Assembly (NCBI GenBank): GCA_910579515.1
Contig: CAJTUV010000008.1
Location: forward strand, 33,223-97,222
Source: an uncultured Hungatella sp.
Lineage (GTDB): Bacteria; Bacillota; Clostridia; Lachnospirales; Lachnospiraceae
Direction of reading: 5' to 3'
Length of the DNA stretch: 64,000 nt
Shown here: in pieces, positions 7,348-16,474 of the stretch
Numbering within the stretch: position 1 is the first letter of the stretch
Layout: the number at the start of each line of letters is the position of its first letter
The notes under the pieces: generated by a model
Database searches by the model: none
What the model was told of the DNA's origin: nothing
What the model saw: the letters and a program-made list of their open reading frames with translations, nothing else
Made by a program: the position numbers and the translations under genes

Positions 7348-10052
7348 ACCATGTTTGCCTTCTTTCTCTTCTCTCGAATCGTATAATATATTAGGAATAT
7401 TATCGAAATTAAACAGCAGACAATCCCTGTTTTTAGCCCTGGTGTACAATAGTAAAACTCTATTTCATGATTACCAGCTTCCAACGGCAGAGCTATAAAC
7501 ATAATATTGCCTCGTAAAATTTCCACCGACATACCATCAACTTTTGCATGCCACCCTTTACTATACGGAATACTCATGCAAAGAATTTTGTTTTTAGACA
7601 AGTCCACTGTTCCTGTAATCCGATTTGTCTCAAATTTAATATTTTCTAATGGCTCTGCCCGCAGCTTGTCCACTTGCTTTGGATACTGATCCATAGGTAG
7701 AGCAAAAAGTTGGATGTCATCTAGTCGATAAGTTCCCTTTTTGGGAAATATAAGCGTACAGGTTGTTCGTACCTCTTCACTATATCCTAAATTAAACAAG
7801 TAATTTTCTCTGCCACAATACCAATTACTTAATGAGGACGCTACAGTAGCGCTTTTCTCTACATTGTCACATTTTACTGATACGTCAAAACTAGATTGTC
7901 CAGAGTCATTAATGTCAAGTCCCTGTAAACGTAAATATCCTTCAACATGATCCGGTAATTGTAAACTTAATGTCAGTACTGCGTTTGCTTTGCTAACATT
8001 TAATACGCTATCTGTCCACTCTAAATTGCTTGCTTCAATAATTTCATAAGGTATCTGCCTAATATTACTTTTGACATTGCCTTTAATGACTCCATCTATA
8101 TTTTTTTCCAAGGCGATATGGGATAACATGGCTTCTTCCATTTCCAGGCCATTTAATGCTCTTAATTCGTCATATGAGATATAGTCACTATAGGTATAAC
8201 CCCAAGGTAATGCGTACTTATTTTTATATACATAGTTTTTACTATTAGTTTTATTTATAAATTCATATCCATATGGTACATATTGCAATTTAGATTCTTT
8301 CTCTATAAAGTATTTAGTTGAGAATAGTGTTGACATAATTGTTCGCTCATCCATACCTCTTATATTAAAACTTGTGCCTGACGAACTAATATTTTCTGTT
8401 TCTTTCCATAGATCAGTAGTGTGCGAATCAACCATGCTCCAATAAAAGTATGCTGTAGGAACATGCCAAACCATACCAACATTTCTTGTAAAAGATGCAC
8501 TATCAAAACGCCCATCTGCATTTGGTAAATATACCTCTGCCTCTCGTTCTATTGCATCTTTAAGTCTTTTTGTTTCACTATTATATACAGTAAACTCATT
8601 TATATATTTTCCCTGATCGCTAGAATATTTATAAATAGCATTTATGCCAATATTAAATATCACCAAAAATAAACAGGCAACTACTCCTATACTATTTGTG
8701 CTATTTCGGTTTTTCTTAATAATTTCAATATCATTAAATAATAGTAGTAGAACAAAGGTTAGCGCCAGCATAGTTAAACCAACCACATAATATACATTCC
8801 TGGTTTTTGAATCCGAAAATATAAGAAGGGTATATAATAATAATGTAGTAAAACAAATAAATTTTTGTTTGTTGTTCAAACTAAATAATGTAGGTAACAT
8901 TTCGACTACAACATAAGAAAGTAATAATACCATAGCAAATGTCCAACGACTAGCTGGATAGCTAAAGCCATTCATTACATAACCGCCTAACGGTAACAAA
9001 TATAGAAACATTCCACTCAGAAATAACCACTTAATAGAATTCCTTTTTTTAATAGAAAAAAGTAATACGATTGCCAGCAAAACTATTGCAGCGAGCCCAA
9101 AGGCCGCCCAACTAGCAGGAGGAGAAACTATCCTTAACAGATTATTTCTATACCAATTTAGTCCATATGAAAAATAGTTCCTTTTGATAATCTCACCATT
9201 ACGGCTGCTAAAAAAATATATTACAACAGAGGGCAGAAATATTATCCCTGCCAGCCCTATTCCTAAAAGATAATTGCAGATTATTCGTCCTGCCATTTGC
9301 CCAAATTCTTTAAACCTATTACATGAATAATAATCAAAAAATTTAATGACACCATAGAACGCTAATATGATTGTCATCATATACAAAAAATAGAAGCCAC
9401 ATAGTGCGGAATAGAAAACAGAATAAATAAATACAAAAGGTCTCTGTCTCTGCATTATTTTATCCATGCCTAAAATCAAGAACGGAAGCTGTATCATTGG
9501 ATTTATAAAAAAAGGATGGCGGACCGCACTATAAATCGCGTAACCACTAAATGTATAAACCAGAGCGCCGATAAGGGTAAAGTCTACACGTTTTCTGTAA
9601 TAAACACACATATTAGAAAAGGCTAACCCAGCTAGATAAATCCTAAATACTACTAAAAAATTATATAAATATTCTATATATTTTGTAGGCACAATAACAG
9701 CCAGCAAATTTAAAGGATCTCCTAAACCATAATAGTTTAACGTTGCTATAATATCGGCCCCTAATGCAATATTGATATCCACCAAAGGAATAGAAAAGTC
9801 CCCTCGAAATAAATTTAAGATAATCTGCCGCAGATACCTCCCAATATATACTAATGTTTTATAATGTTGGGTACGGCCATCACTTTGCCAAATAAAAGAC
9901 TTTTTTTCTAATAAAAAAGGGCTAAACGCCAATACAAATGAAAATAAAAATAGTATTGTATAAACAGATATAAATATGCAACTCTTTTTATATTTAGATG
10001 ACATGCACCACTTTTGTACAAACTGTGAGTACTTTTTCTCAATCCATTCCAT
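7344..10052 (-). CDS. YfhO-family membrane glycosyltransferase
   Basis: The 902-residue protein has a multi-helix N-terminal part (about 12 helices up to residue ~450 with the YfhO signature WQSDGRTQHY near residue 57) and a large extracytoplasmic C-terminal region ending in one more helix and a basic tail. YfhO proteins (GT-C superfamily) are implicated in glycosylating lipoteichoic acid and other wall polymers using polyprenyl-phosphate sugars made by GtrB-type enzymes. That partner is the next gene and overlaps by 4 bp. It is a strong candidate to decorate the polymer made by the upstream genes. Confidence 0.85.
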   Translation of the reverse strand: MEWIEKKYSQFVQKWCMSSKYKKSCIFISVYTILFLFSFVLAFSPFLLEKKSFIWQSDGRTQHYKTLVYIGRYLRQIILNLFRGDFSIPLVDINIALGADIIATLNYYGLGDPLNLLAVIVPTKYIEYLYNFLVVFRIYLAGLAFSNMCVYYRKRVDFTLIGALVYTFSGYAIYSAVRHPFFINPMIQLPFLILGMDKIMQRQRPFVFIYSVFYSALCGFYFLYMMTIILAFYGVIKFFDYYSCNRFKEFGQMAGRIICNYLLGIGLAGIIFLPSVVIYFFSSRNGEIIKRNYFSYGLNWYRNNLLRIVSPPASWAAFGLAAIVLLAIVLLFSIKKRNSIKWLFLSGMFLYLLPLGGYVMNGFSYPASRWTFAMVLLLSYVVVEMLPTLFSLNNKQKFICFTTLLLYTLLIFSDSKTRNVYYVVGLTMLALTFVLLLLFNDIEIIKKNRNSTNSIGVVACLFLVIFNIGINAIYKYSSDQGKYINEFTVYNSETKRLKDAIEREAEVYLPNADGRFDSASFTRNVGMVWHVPTAYFYWSMVDSHTTDLWKETENISSSGTSFNIRGMDERTIMSTLFSTKYFIEKESKLQYVPYGYEFINKTNSKNYVYKNKYALPWGYTYSDYISYDELRALNGLEMEEAMLSHIALEKNIDGVIKGNVKSNIRQIPYEIIEASNLEWTDSVLNVSKANAVLTLSLQLPDHVEGYLRLQGLDINDSGQSSFDVSVKCDNVEKSATVASSLSNWYCGRENYLFNLGYSEEVRTTCTLIFPKKGTYRLDDIQLFALPMDQYPKQVDKLRAEPLENIKFETNRITGTVDLSKNKILCMSIPYSKGWHAKVDGMSVEILRGNIMFIALPLEAGNHEIEFYYCTPGLKTGIVCCLISIIFLIYYTIREKRKKANMV

Positions 10053-10127
10053 ATATAATACTCTCCTGGCTTTAATAAGCAGATTTTAAGAGGCATCTTC
10101 TGGATTCTAATATGGCTCATGCGTGAT

Positions 10128-11180
10128 TTATCCTTCTGCATTTACCAACATAATTCGCCCTTTAACTTTGTCCCGCTGTTCAAATTCATGAAATGCTTTA
10201 TCAGCATCCCTCAAACTAAACCTTTTGTATATCATCGCTGGATCATATTTTAAATCTCCTCTTGCAAAAAAATCTGCTGTCATGGTCCATTCATCTCCAG
10301 GAAATGGCGCACAGCCGGACATCCATGAGCCTGTCACACGGAATTCTTTCCGATTCATATTTTCCCATTGCTTAGGAGTAAAACTTAAATCCTGCGTCGG
10401 AGTTCCAATAAAACATATATTTGCATGATTTGCTGCAATTTCAAAAGCTAACTTTAAGGTAAATGTAGAACCAGCCGTTTCAAATACATAATCAAATCCG
10501 CGCCCGTTTGTGATTTCCATGGCCTGTTCCATGTAATTTTCATCAAGAGTATTGATTGTATAATCCGCCCCAAGTCTTTTTGAAATTTCGAAGCGTTCTT
10601 TATTCCTGCCTAAAACTGCTAATAATCTTGAGCCAAATAGTTTGGCCCACTGCTGAGTAAACATTCCAATCGTACCATTACCAAGTACCGCAACCGTTTT
10701 GCCGCCCTGATATTCATTAATCTTTAAACCATGAAGCGCTACGGTACATGGTTCAAACAAAGCGGCCTGTTCATAAGGGAGAGATGGCTCTACTTTGACT
10801 GCATTTCTCTCTGGAAGTACAACATAATCGGCATATCCCCCTTGTTCCCTAGAACCAATAAAACTATAATGTTTACACTGCGAATAATTTCCCCTTAGAC
10901 AATCCTCACATTTCATACAAGGAAGCAAAGGTACTCCAGATATATGATCCCCAACTTTTAAATTTGTAACATCGGGGGCAACCTCTGCCACATATCCAGA
11001 AAATTCATGTCCTAACACAATCGGATAAAAATGTGCACCATTGTTTAAAACCCGTGGAATATCAGAACCGCATATCCCACAAGCTTTTACACGTACCTTT
11101 ACCATACCGGAACTAATTTTAGGTTCAGGCCATTCCTCATACCTGATATCTTGATTTCCATATAAAACGGCTGCTTTCAT
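10128..11180 (-). CDS. zinc-dependent polyol-phosphate dehydrogenase, GatD-like (galactitol-1-phosphate 5-dehydrogenase family)
   Basis: The 350-residue medium-chain dehydrogenase has catalytic-zinc residues in CGICGSD (Cys37) and GHEF (His58/Glu59). Four structural-zinc cysteines lie at about 88, 91, 94 and 102, and a Rossmann motif VAVLGNGTIG sits near residue 163. Stretches such as NNGAHFYPIVLGHEFSGY and PLLPCMKCEDC strongly resemble E. coli GatD, which interconverts galactitol-1-phosphate and tagatose-6-phosphate. TarJ, the reductase of ribitol teichoic acid synthesis, belongs to the same superfamily but is less similar. The gene sits 11 bp after a GatZ-like gene and in one operon with a cytidylyltransferase and CDP-polyol transferases. 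It is therefore more likely biosynthetic, reducing a ketose phosphate to a hexitol phosphate, than catabolic. No galactitol PTS is present. Confidence 0.87.
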   Translation of the reverse strand: MKAAVLYGNQDIRYEEWPEPKISSGMVKVRVKACGICGSDIPRVLNNGAHFYPIVLGHEFSGYVAEVAPDVTNLKVGDHISGVPLLPCMKCEDCLRGNYSQCKHYSFIGSREQGGYADYVVLPERNAVKVEPSLPYEQAALFEPCTVALHGLKINEYQGGKTVAVLGNGTIGMFTQQWAKLFGSRLLAVLGRNKERFEISKRLGADYTINTLDENYMEQAMEITNGRGFDYVFETAGSTFTLKLAFEIAANHANICFIGTPTQDLSFTPKQWENMNRKEFRVTGSWMSGCAPFPGDEWTMTADFFARGDLKYDPAMIYKRFSLRDADKAFHEFEQRDKVKGRIMLVNAEG

Positions 11181-11191
11181 ATTCCCTCCAT

Positions 11192-12523
11192 TTACTTTAC
11201 AAAAACTCCACTAATCATATAATTATATTTCACTGCATAATTATAATCTTCGATCATCATAACAACACTGTCTTTTGCCAATTCCCGCGCTTTACAGGCA
11301 AGCTTTCCATCCCGTACTTTAATATACTGTAATGGCATATATTGTCGAAGCATATTTAATGGAATTTCCACTGAGTTCAAGTTGTCAAAAAGCTTATTAA
11401 TTGCAGCTTCTACTTCTGGAAGCGCCATATAGTAACGGCTTCTGTCAGAGAAACTATATTTGCGGCAGACTGTCATTTGATGTTCATCGCCATGATAATA
11501 TTTCTCCCAGTATTTGGGAGTTTTCATCATTGCAGTTTCCAATACAGTTATAAAATTTGCTCTGTCATTTTCATTCAGAATAAGTTCCTTTTCCATCATA
11601 CTGAGCGAAAAAAGTGCCTCTCTAAGAGAAAAGGTCAATGCTGGGCCTACTTTGATAATGGCGATACCGTCTTCTACCATTTCCTTCAATTTGGTAGGTG
11701 CCTGATAATCCGTAGAATGTCCTTCAAAAACAATATCCGGGTACTTTTTTAAACACTGACAGAGGCGAGCAGACTTGATTCTGTTATAGTGATGGATTTC
11801 CGCATCACCAAACTCGACTCCAGGCTGAACGACAACAGCTATAATATAATTCCATGCGTCATTTAGTTTTAGCTCAGCGAACTTTCTTTTGTATGCTAAT
11901 AACGTCTGTTCAAAATCCTTTGGCTTTGTGACAGCAACCATTTCTTCTTTTTCTTGTGCACCGCCTGGAATTGGTACTTCGCTTCCAACAACAAAAACAG
12001 GATGAATTGCATCTGGATGCTTCTTTAAACGTTCCTGAAAGGCTTCTTCACATGCCTGATACAATACAGCACCTCTTTCAGCGATTAGATCGTCCGATAA
12101 CGGAACATCGAGAGAATCATCACCCAATCGCATACTGGTATCAAGATGAATTTTTGTATATCCTGCAAGAACAGATAATTTTACAAGCTCAATGGCCTTT
12201 CTCATAGCTTCTTCTGCAGGCAAATGGAGCCATGGAAGAGGTCCTAGATGATCACCGCCAAGAATGATCTTGTCTCTGGAAAACTCAATTTTATCTGCAA
12301 TTTGATACACAAAATTTCGAAAGTCTTTTGGACGCATCTTTGTATATCCGCCATACTGATTTACCTGATTAGAAGTAGCTTCTATCAGTACGGTATCATC
12401 AAACCTTTTTGCTTGATCTAAAATAGCTTCAATTACTAATTTATTTGCACAGCAAAAAGATGGAATGCCGCAATGGATTCCCAACTGGCGTTTCGTAACC
12501 ATGTCTTTTAATTGATTTTTCAT
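11192..12523 (-). CDS. GatZ/KbaZ-family protein (tagatose-bisphosphate aldolase non-catalytic subunit / tagatose-6-phosphate 4-epimerase family)
   Basis: The 443-residue protein has the family hallmarks LIEATSNQVNQYGGYT (about 46-61), IILGGDHLGP (about 86-95) and a following IHLDTSMRLGDD. GatZ/KbaZ proteins are known as partners that stabilise the GatY/KbaY aldolase, and members of the same Pfam family have been reported to epimerise tagatose-6-phosphate and fructose-6-phosphate at C4. No GatY aldolase is in this window, so an aldolase-partner role is unlikely here. A 4-epimerase role would feed the neighbouring GatD-like reductase directly from fructose-6-phosphate. The functional assignment is inference; the family call is firm. 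The start ATG follows GAGGAAC. Confidence 0.87.
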   Translation of the reverse strand: MKNQLKDMVTKRQLGIHCGIPSFCCANKLVIEAILDQAKRFDDTVLIEATSNQVNQYGGYTKMRPKDFRNFVYQIADKIEFSRDKIILGGDHLGPLPWLHLPAEEAMRKAIELVKLSVLAGYTKIHLDTSMRLGDDSLDVPLSDDLIAERGAVLYQACEEAFQERLKKHPDAIHPVFVVGSEVPIPGGAQEKEEMVAVTKPKDFEQTLLAYKRKFAELKLNDAWNYIIAVVVQPGVEFGDAEIHHYNRIKSARLCQCLKKYPDIVFEGHSTDYQAPTKLKEMVEDGIAIIKVGPALTFSLREALFSLSMMEKELILNENDRANFITVLETAMMKTPKYWEKYYHGDEHQMTVCRKYSFSDRSRYYMALPEVEAAINKLFDNLNSVEIPLNMLRQYMPLQYIKVRDGKLACKARELAKDSVVMMIEDYNYAVKYNYMISGVFVK

Positions 12524-12566
12524 ATTTTGTTCCTCATTACTTTTAAATCTATACGGAATTGGGTAT

Positions 12567-14516
12567 TCAACCGCCTAATTTCAAGCTAGTTTTGAGGCCT
12601 TCAAAGTATTTATTAATAAACCTGTCATCAAAAATAACATCTCCCAATGGTATCCATGCATCGGTAGAAGAAATCGTAAACTCGGCGTTGTCGCCTCCAT
12701 TAAAACGATTATACATTTGGGCAAAATCCAAAATACCGGTATGGATGGCAGCACGCTGTTGCCATGAAGAGGAATCCTCTGGATAATAGTCCATACCTAT
12801 ATTTCCTGTAGAATCTTTTTGATACGCTTTTAAGGTACCTTTGTCAGAGGTAAAGACAGCTTCTATTATTTGAGTACTCTTTTCTCCGAGCAGACGATAA
12901 GTGCTATAAATATTTTGATTACTGCTAAGTGAACAAATATAGGAAAAAAGTGAACCCTTACATATTTGGGCATCGACATAACCAGGATCACTTACCGAAT
13001 ACATAAGAGCCCCTATAATATTTACACTTGAATCGCTGCTCTCCATAAGATGTTGTAAAGCATAAATACTAGTACAGCGTCCATTTGTGTCTGCAAATAA
13101 AACATTTTTTGCTGTTTCAGTACAGGATGCAAAATATTCCTTTGCAATTTCTCGTTCTTCTTTAAAATGATCGATAATATCTGATTTTCTCTGATAAATC
13201 GTACTGAAAACCTTTGACACATTTTTAGTTGTCAAAATTTCGTCCGTTTTCAGTTCGCTTTCATCAATCATCTCAACTAAAAAGCCAAGTTCAACTTTCT
13301 TTAAAGCCTCTGCTATTGTTTGAGACGGTGAAAGCGAAATATTCTTTTTGATATACCAGAGCATCATTTCACTTTCATGCTCAAAATCCATTTTGAGAGC
13401 AGTCATTCTTGATATTTGTATATATTCATGATCAAATTTATTGAAAAATTTATCATATACTTTTTCCACTATATACATATCCCTTGACGCAAATAATATT
13501 TTGGAGGAATTTGTAATGTGGGCAATATGATTTAGCCATTCACAATAACCACAGATTAATAGTCCCATATAAACATAACCAAATTCATAATATGGGTCGT
13601 GAATGGGTATCCCGCTATATAGGCGCTGATTTACAATTCCTCTATATAGACCTCCTCCTAATGATGTCATCATACTAGGACGATACTCTTTTCCTAATTC
13701 ATTAACATTTTGATAATAAACAGTTTTCCATCCTACTTTAGACGAAGCTAATATATCTGATTTTTTATTATCTCCAATGTGAATATAGCTTTTATGTATG
13801 CCCATCTTTTGTTGTACGATTTTCTGTAAACGCCCATCAACTTTCGTACAATCATATTCCGAAGAAATAAAAACTTCAGCAAATCCTGAATAACCGCAAG
13901 AGTTTAGTAGTTCCAGAATCTGTTCTTTTGAAAAATACATATCAGATGTTGCTATTACTGTTTTGCCATTAGAAATTAATTGATCGAAGATTTGTTTCAT
14001 ATAAGGATTGGCAAAACAATACTTCTTTTCCATAGAAAACTCTAAATCTATTCCTAGTTGTTTATCTATTCCGCACTTTAATGCCACCAAATCATAAATC
14101 TCGCCAATCGTAACTTCATGAATCGGAAATTGTACAGCCTTTCTTGCTTCAGCCTCTGATGATTTACGAATTCCTTTGAAATTTTGTATATTTAAATGTA
14201 AACCGACCATTTCAAAAATATCTTTCGGACTGCTCCAAGAACGAAAAAGCAAAGTATCGAAAATGTCAAATGAAATTACATCATAATCAAGTAACTGTTT
14301 ATATAATTCCTCAGCTGATTGACGCTGAATATGGTCAGATTCAGGAAATGTGATAGCCAATTCTTTATCAAGAATTTCTGCAATTTGAATAAGATATTTA
14401 TAACTTCGTTTAAAATATCGAATTTTATTTTTTGATAAGAAGAAGCCTTTTTTTACAAATTTAATAAAAAGTTTTTTGATAAATTTCCGGAGTTGGTGAA
14501 TTTTCTTTTTTAACAT
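12567..14516 (-). CDS. HAD-superfamily protein of polysaccharide loci (COG5610-like)
   Basis: The 649-residue protein has a basic N-terminus and then a HAD phosphatase core: motif I FDIFDT with Asp84 and Asp87, motif II VIATSDMYF near 180 and motif IV IHIGDNKKSD near 245. A long C-terminal half of unknown fold follows, with ILFASRDMYI as a second motif. COG5610-type HAD proteins recur in capsule and teichoic-acid loci, but their substrate is not established. It starts 2 bp from the stop of the upstream CDP-polyol transferase gene and precedes GatZ. A phosphatase or phosphotransferase acting on the polyol-phosphate intermediate is possible, unproven. Confidence 0.75.
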   Translation of the reverse strand: MLKKKIHQLRKFIKKLFIKFVKKGFFLSKNKIRYFKRSYKYLIQIAEILDKELAITFPESDHIQRQSAEELYKQLLDYDVISFDIFDTLLFRSWSSPKDIFEMVGLHLNIQNFKGIRKSSEAEARKAVQFPIHEVTIGEIYDLVALKCGIDKQLGIDLEFSMEKKYCFANPYMKQIFDQLISNGKTVIATSDMYFSKEQILELLNSCGYSGFAEVFISSEYDCTKVDGRLQKIVQQKMGIHKSYIHIGDNKKSDILASSKVGWKTVYYQNVNELGKEYRPSMMTSLGGGLYRGIVNQRLYSGIPIHDPYYEFGYVYMGLLICGYCEWLNHIAHITNSSKILFASRDMYIVEKVYDKFFNKFDHEYIQISRMTALKMDFEHESEMMLWYIKKNISLSPSQTIAEALKKVELGFLVEMIDESELKTDEILTTKNVSKVFSTIYQRKSDIIDHFKEEREIAKEYFASCTETAKNVLFADTNGRCTSIYALQHLMESSDSSVNIIGALMYSVSDPGYVDAQICKGSLFSYICSLSSNQNIYSTYRLLGEKSTQIIEAVFTSDKGTLKAYQKDSTGNIGMDYYPEDSSSWQQRAAIHTGILDFAQMYNRFNGGDNAEFTISSTDAWIPLGDVIFDDRFINKYFEGLKTSLKLGG

Positions 14517-14517
14517 T

Positions 14518-15714
14518 CTATTGCTCCATAAGTTGAATAATTTTGTTTACAGTTTCAAAAGCTGCAGAACCATTTTCCTCACATCCCTTTTCTGCAATGA
14601 AGTTGTCACACTTTTCTACATAGGATTTCTCGTCAAAGTTTAGAATATTTTCCATCAGTTCATCATTTGATGTAGCTAGAGGGAACGGTGTTGTTTTTAG
14701 CGGATAGTAAAAGCCGCGCTCATTCTCATAGGCAGAAATATCTGTTGCAAAAAGAAATGCTGGTTTTTTAGTTAATACAAAATCACAAATCCAGCTTGAA
14801 TAGTCCGTAATCCCCACATCTGTAATTGCTAATAATTCCTGCATATCTGTGTAATTAGTTACATTCGTAACATAATCATTTTCTTGTATGGTTACTGCTA
14901 AGTTTCGGCTTATAAAATGGTAGCGGATCATTATATGCCACTCTCCAGAAAATCGTCTTTTAAGAGTCTGTTGCAATAAATATAGTTCTATTTGATAATA
15001 ACCTTCACTCATGTCGTCACGAAATGTTGGAGCGTACAGTGCAATTTTTTTCTTTTCATCAATCTGATAAATCTCACAGATTTTCTGTTTCAACTCTTTT
15101 TGCTCATTTGAATTTGCATTAATTAAAATGTCATTTCTGGGATGTCCTACTTTCCATACAGAGGCAGTAGGCCAAAATTCCCCATGATAAACCAGATTTG
15201 TCTCAAAGTCGCTGTTGGAAATACAAAAGTCGGTCAATTTCCCACAACGCTTAGCAGCTTTTACGCGCGTCTTTACACTATCATACTTTGCTCCAAACCG
15301 TTTTAATCCTAAAGAACCATGCCACGTTTCTATATAAATTTGTCCAGGAAGCTTTGGTAAATAATGCCCCTCTTGATATTTAAACCCGTTATCAATAATT
15401 ACTTTCGCACTCATAATATCAATAAAAGCCTCTGGCGTATTAATGAACCGAAGAGTAATTCCTTTTGGGAAGAAATGATTATCGACAATCACTTTTTTAG
15501 TTGTCATCCAAACCAACTCATAGTCCAAATTTCTTTTCAACAATTCTTCTGCAATATATTTAGGATTGCAAGTGTACATATTGTTAATTGTTAAAAATAC
15601 AATTTTGCGTGGATTTACTTTTATGTGTTTACTTTTTCTCCATCTTTTAAACCACACCCAATAGAAGGCAATTTGCTTATACATCTTTCTATAAAATTGT
15701 TTTATTTGGTTCAT
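14518..15714 (-). CDS. CDP-glycerol:glycerophosphotransferase-family polymerase/transferase (TarF/TarL-like)
   Basis: The 398-residue product is the Glyphos_transf family. The diagnostic WHGSLGLKRFG lies at 131-141, ALYAPTFRDD near 224 and ITDYSSWICDF near 310, all expected around the CDP-polyol site. Such enzymes move polyol phosphate from a CDP-polyol to a lipid-linked acceptor or growing teichoic chain on the cytoplasmic face. A basic amphipathic N-terminus could bind membrane. It lies 6 bp after the cytidylyltransferase gene, which suggests it uses that enzyme's CDP-polyol. A second family member lies at 18791-19960, so one may prime and the other polymerise. Confidence 0.9.
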   Translation of the reverse strand: MNQIKQFYRKMYKQIAFYWVWFKRWRKSKHIKVNPRKIVFLTINNMYTCNPKYIAEELLKRNLDYELVWMTTKKVIVDNHFFPKGITLRFINTPEAFIDIMSAKVIIDNGFKYQEGHYLPKLPGQIYIETWHGSLGLKRFGAKYDSVKTRVKAAKRCGKLTDFCISNSDFETNLVYHGEFWPTASVWKVGHPRNDILINANSNEQKELKQKICEIYQIDEKKKIALYAPTFRDDMSEGYYQIELYLLQQTLKRRFSGEWHIMIRYHFISRNLAVTIQENDYVTNVTNYTDMQELLAITDVGITDYSSWICDFVLTKKPAFLFATDISAYENERGFYYPLKTTPFPLATSNDELMENILNFDEKSYVEKCDNFIAEKGCEENGSAAFETVNKIIQLMEQ

Positions 15715-15720
15715 ATCTTT

Positions 15721-16449
15721 TTAAATCCTTATTGTTTGTAAATCTGACTTATCAAAAAAATATGTGTGACAAAGACACTTAAATACACCCATATCCTCGG
15801 CATGGGTTATCTTCAAATTTAAACAGTTACTAGGAATAACCTTCATCTTAATACGATGTGCTAAAGCAATGGCGCCTGCAGAAGTCATCTTTTCCAACTC
15901 CTCAAAGGTTGCTTCACTATATATTCTGTAAATATCAGCAAGGCGAAATGCTTCTGGCGACGCTCCCGAGACGATTAGCCGACGTGGTATTACCTTTTCG
16001 ATAACATTGTCAGTATTCATTTGATACATGGTATCATATTGAAAAGCACCTAATGTAGCCCCTCCAAATTCGTGTACGGCTTGTATAACTTCCGAAGTTC
16101 CTTTCAGATCCACATAAGGATGTGTTGCATCATGAATTAACACAACATCCTCGTCATTTCCAATCTGCTTTGCACTACATAATCCATTTAAAACAGATTC
16201 TGAACGATTTGCGCCACCTGCAACAACTGTCCATGGAGTGTTTGCCTTAAGCGCATTCATTTGTTCGGTAACATAATCAATCCAATCGCAATGTGAAACT
16301 AAAATAGTATAATGGATTTCCGGCGATTTATCATAACCGGATACAATGTATGAAAAAATAGGTTTCTTGTCTATTTCTACATACTGTTTAGGGATTTTAG
16401 CGCCGAATCGTTCGCCTTTACCTCCCATCATCAATAATAAGATATTCAT
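15721..16449 (-). CDS. IspD/TarI-family CTP:polyol-phosphate cytidylyltransferase
   Basis: The 242-residue protein has the nucleotide-binding loop GGKGERFGAKIPKQY (residues 9-23), VVLIHDATHPYV near 103 and LNLKITHAEDM near the C-terminus, all diagnostic of the IspD/TarI family. In teichoic acid loci these enzymes make CDP-ribitol or other CDP-alditols. The ATG at 16449 has AAGGAA 8 bp upstream and is preferred over a TTG six bases earlier. Neighbours (LicD, CDP-polyol transferases, GatD-like reductase) argue for a polyol-phosphate substrate rather than methylerythritol phosphate. Which polyol is the key open question. Confidence 0.88.
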   Translation of the reverse strand: MNILLLMMGGKGERFGAKIPKQYVEIDKKPIFSYIVSGYDKSPEIHYTILVSHCDWIDYVTEQMNALKANTPWTVVAGGANRSESVLNGLCSAKQIGNDEDVVLIHDATHPYVDLKGTSEVIQAVHEFGGATLGAFQYDTMYQMNTDNVIEKVIPRRLIVSGASPEAFRLADIYRIYSEATFEELEKMTSAGAIALAHRIKMKVIPSNCLNLKITHAEDMGVFKCLCHTYFFDKSDLQTIRI

Positions 16450-16474
16450 TTTCAATGTTCCTTCTTTTCAGAGT

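Noticed and set aside
10128..12523. Galactitol catabolic operon
   Set aside because: There is no PTS, kinase or GatY, and the genes are embedded in a polymer operon next to CDP-polyol transferases, so a biosynthetic role is favoured.
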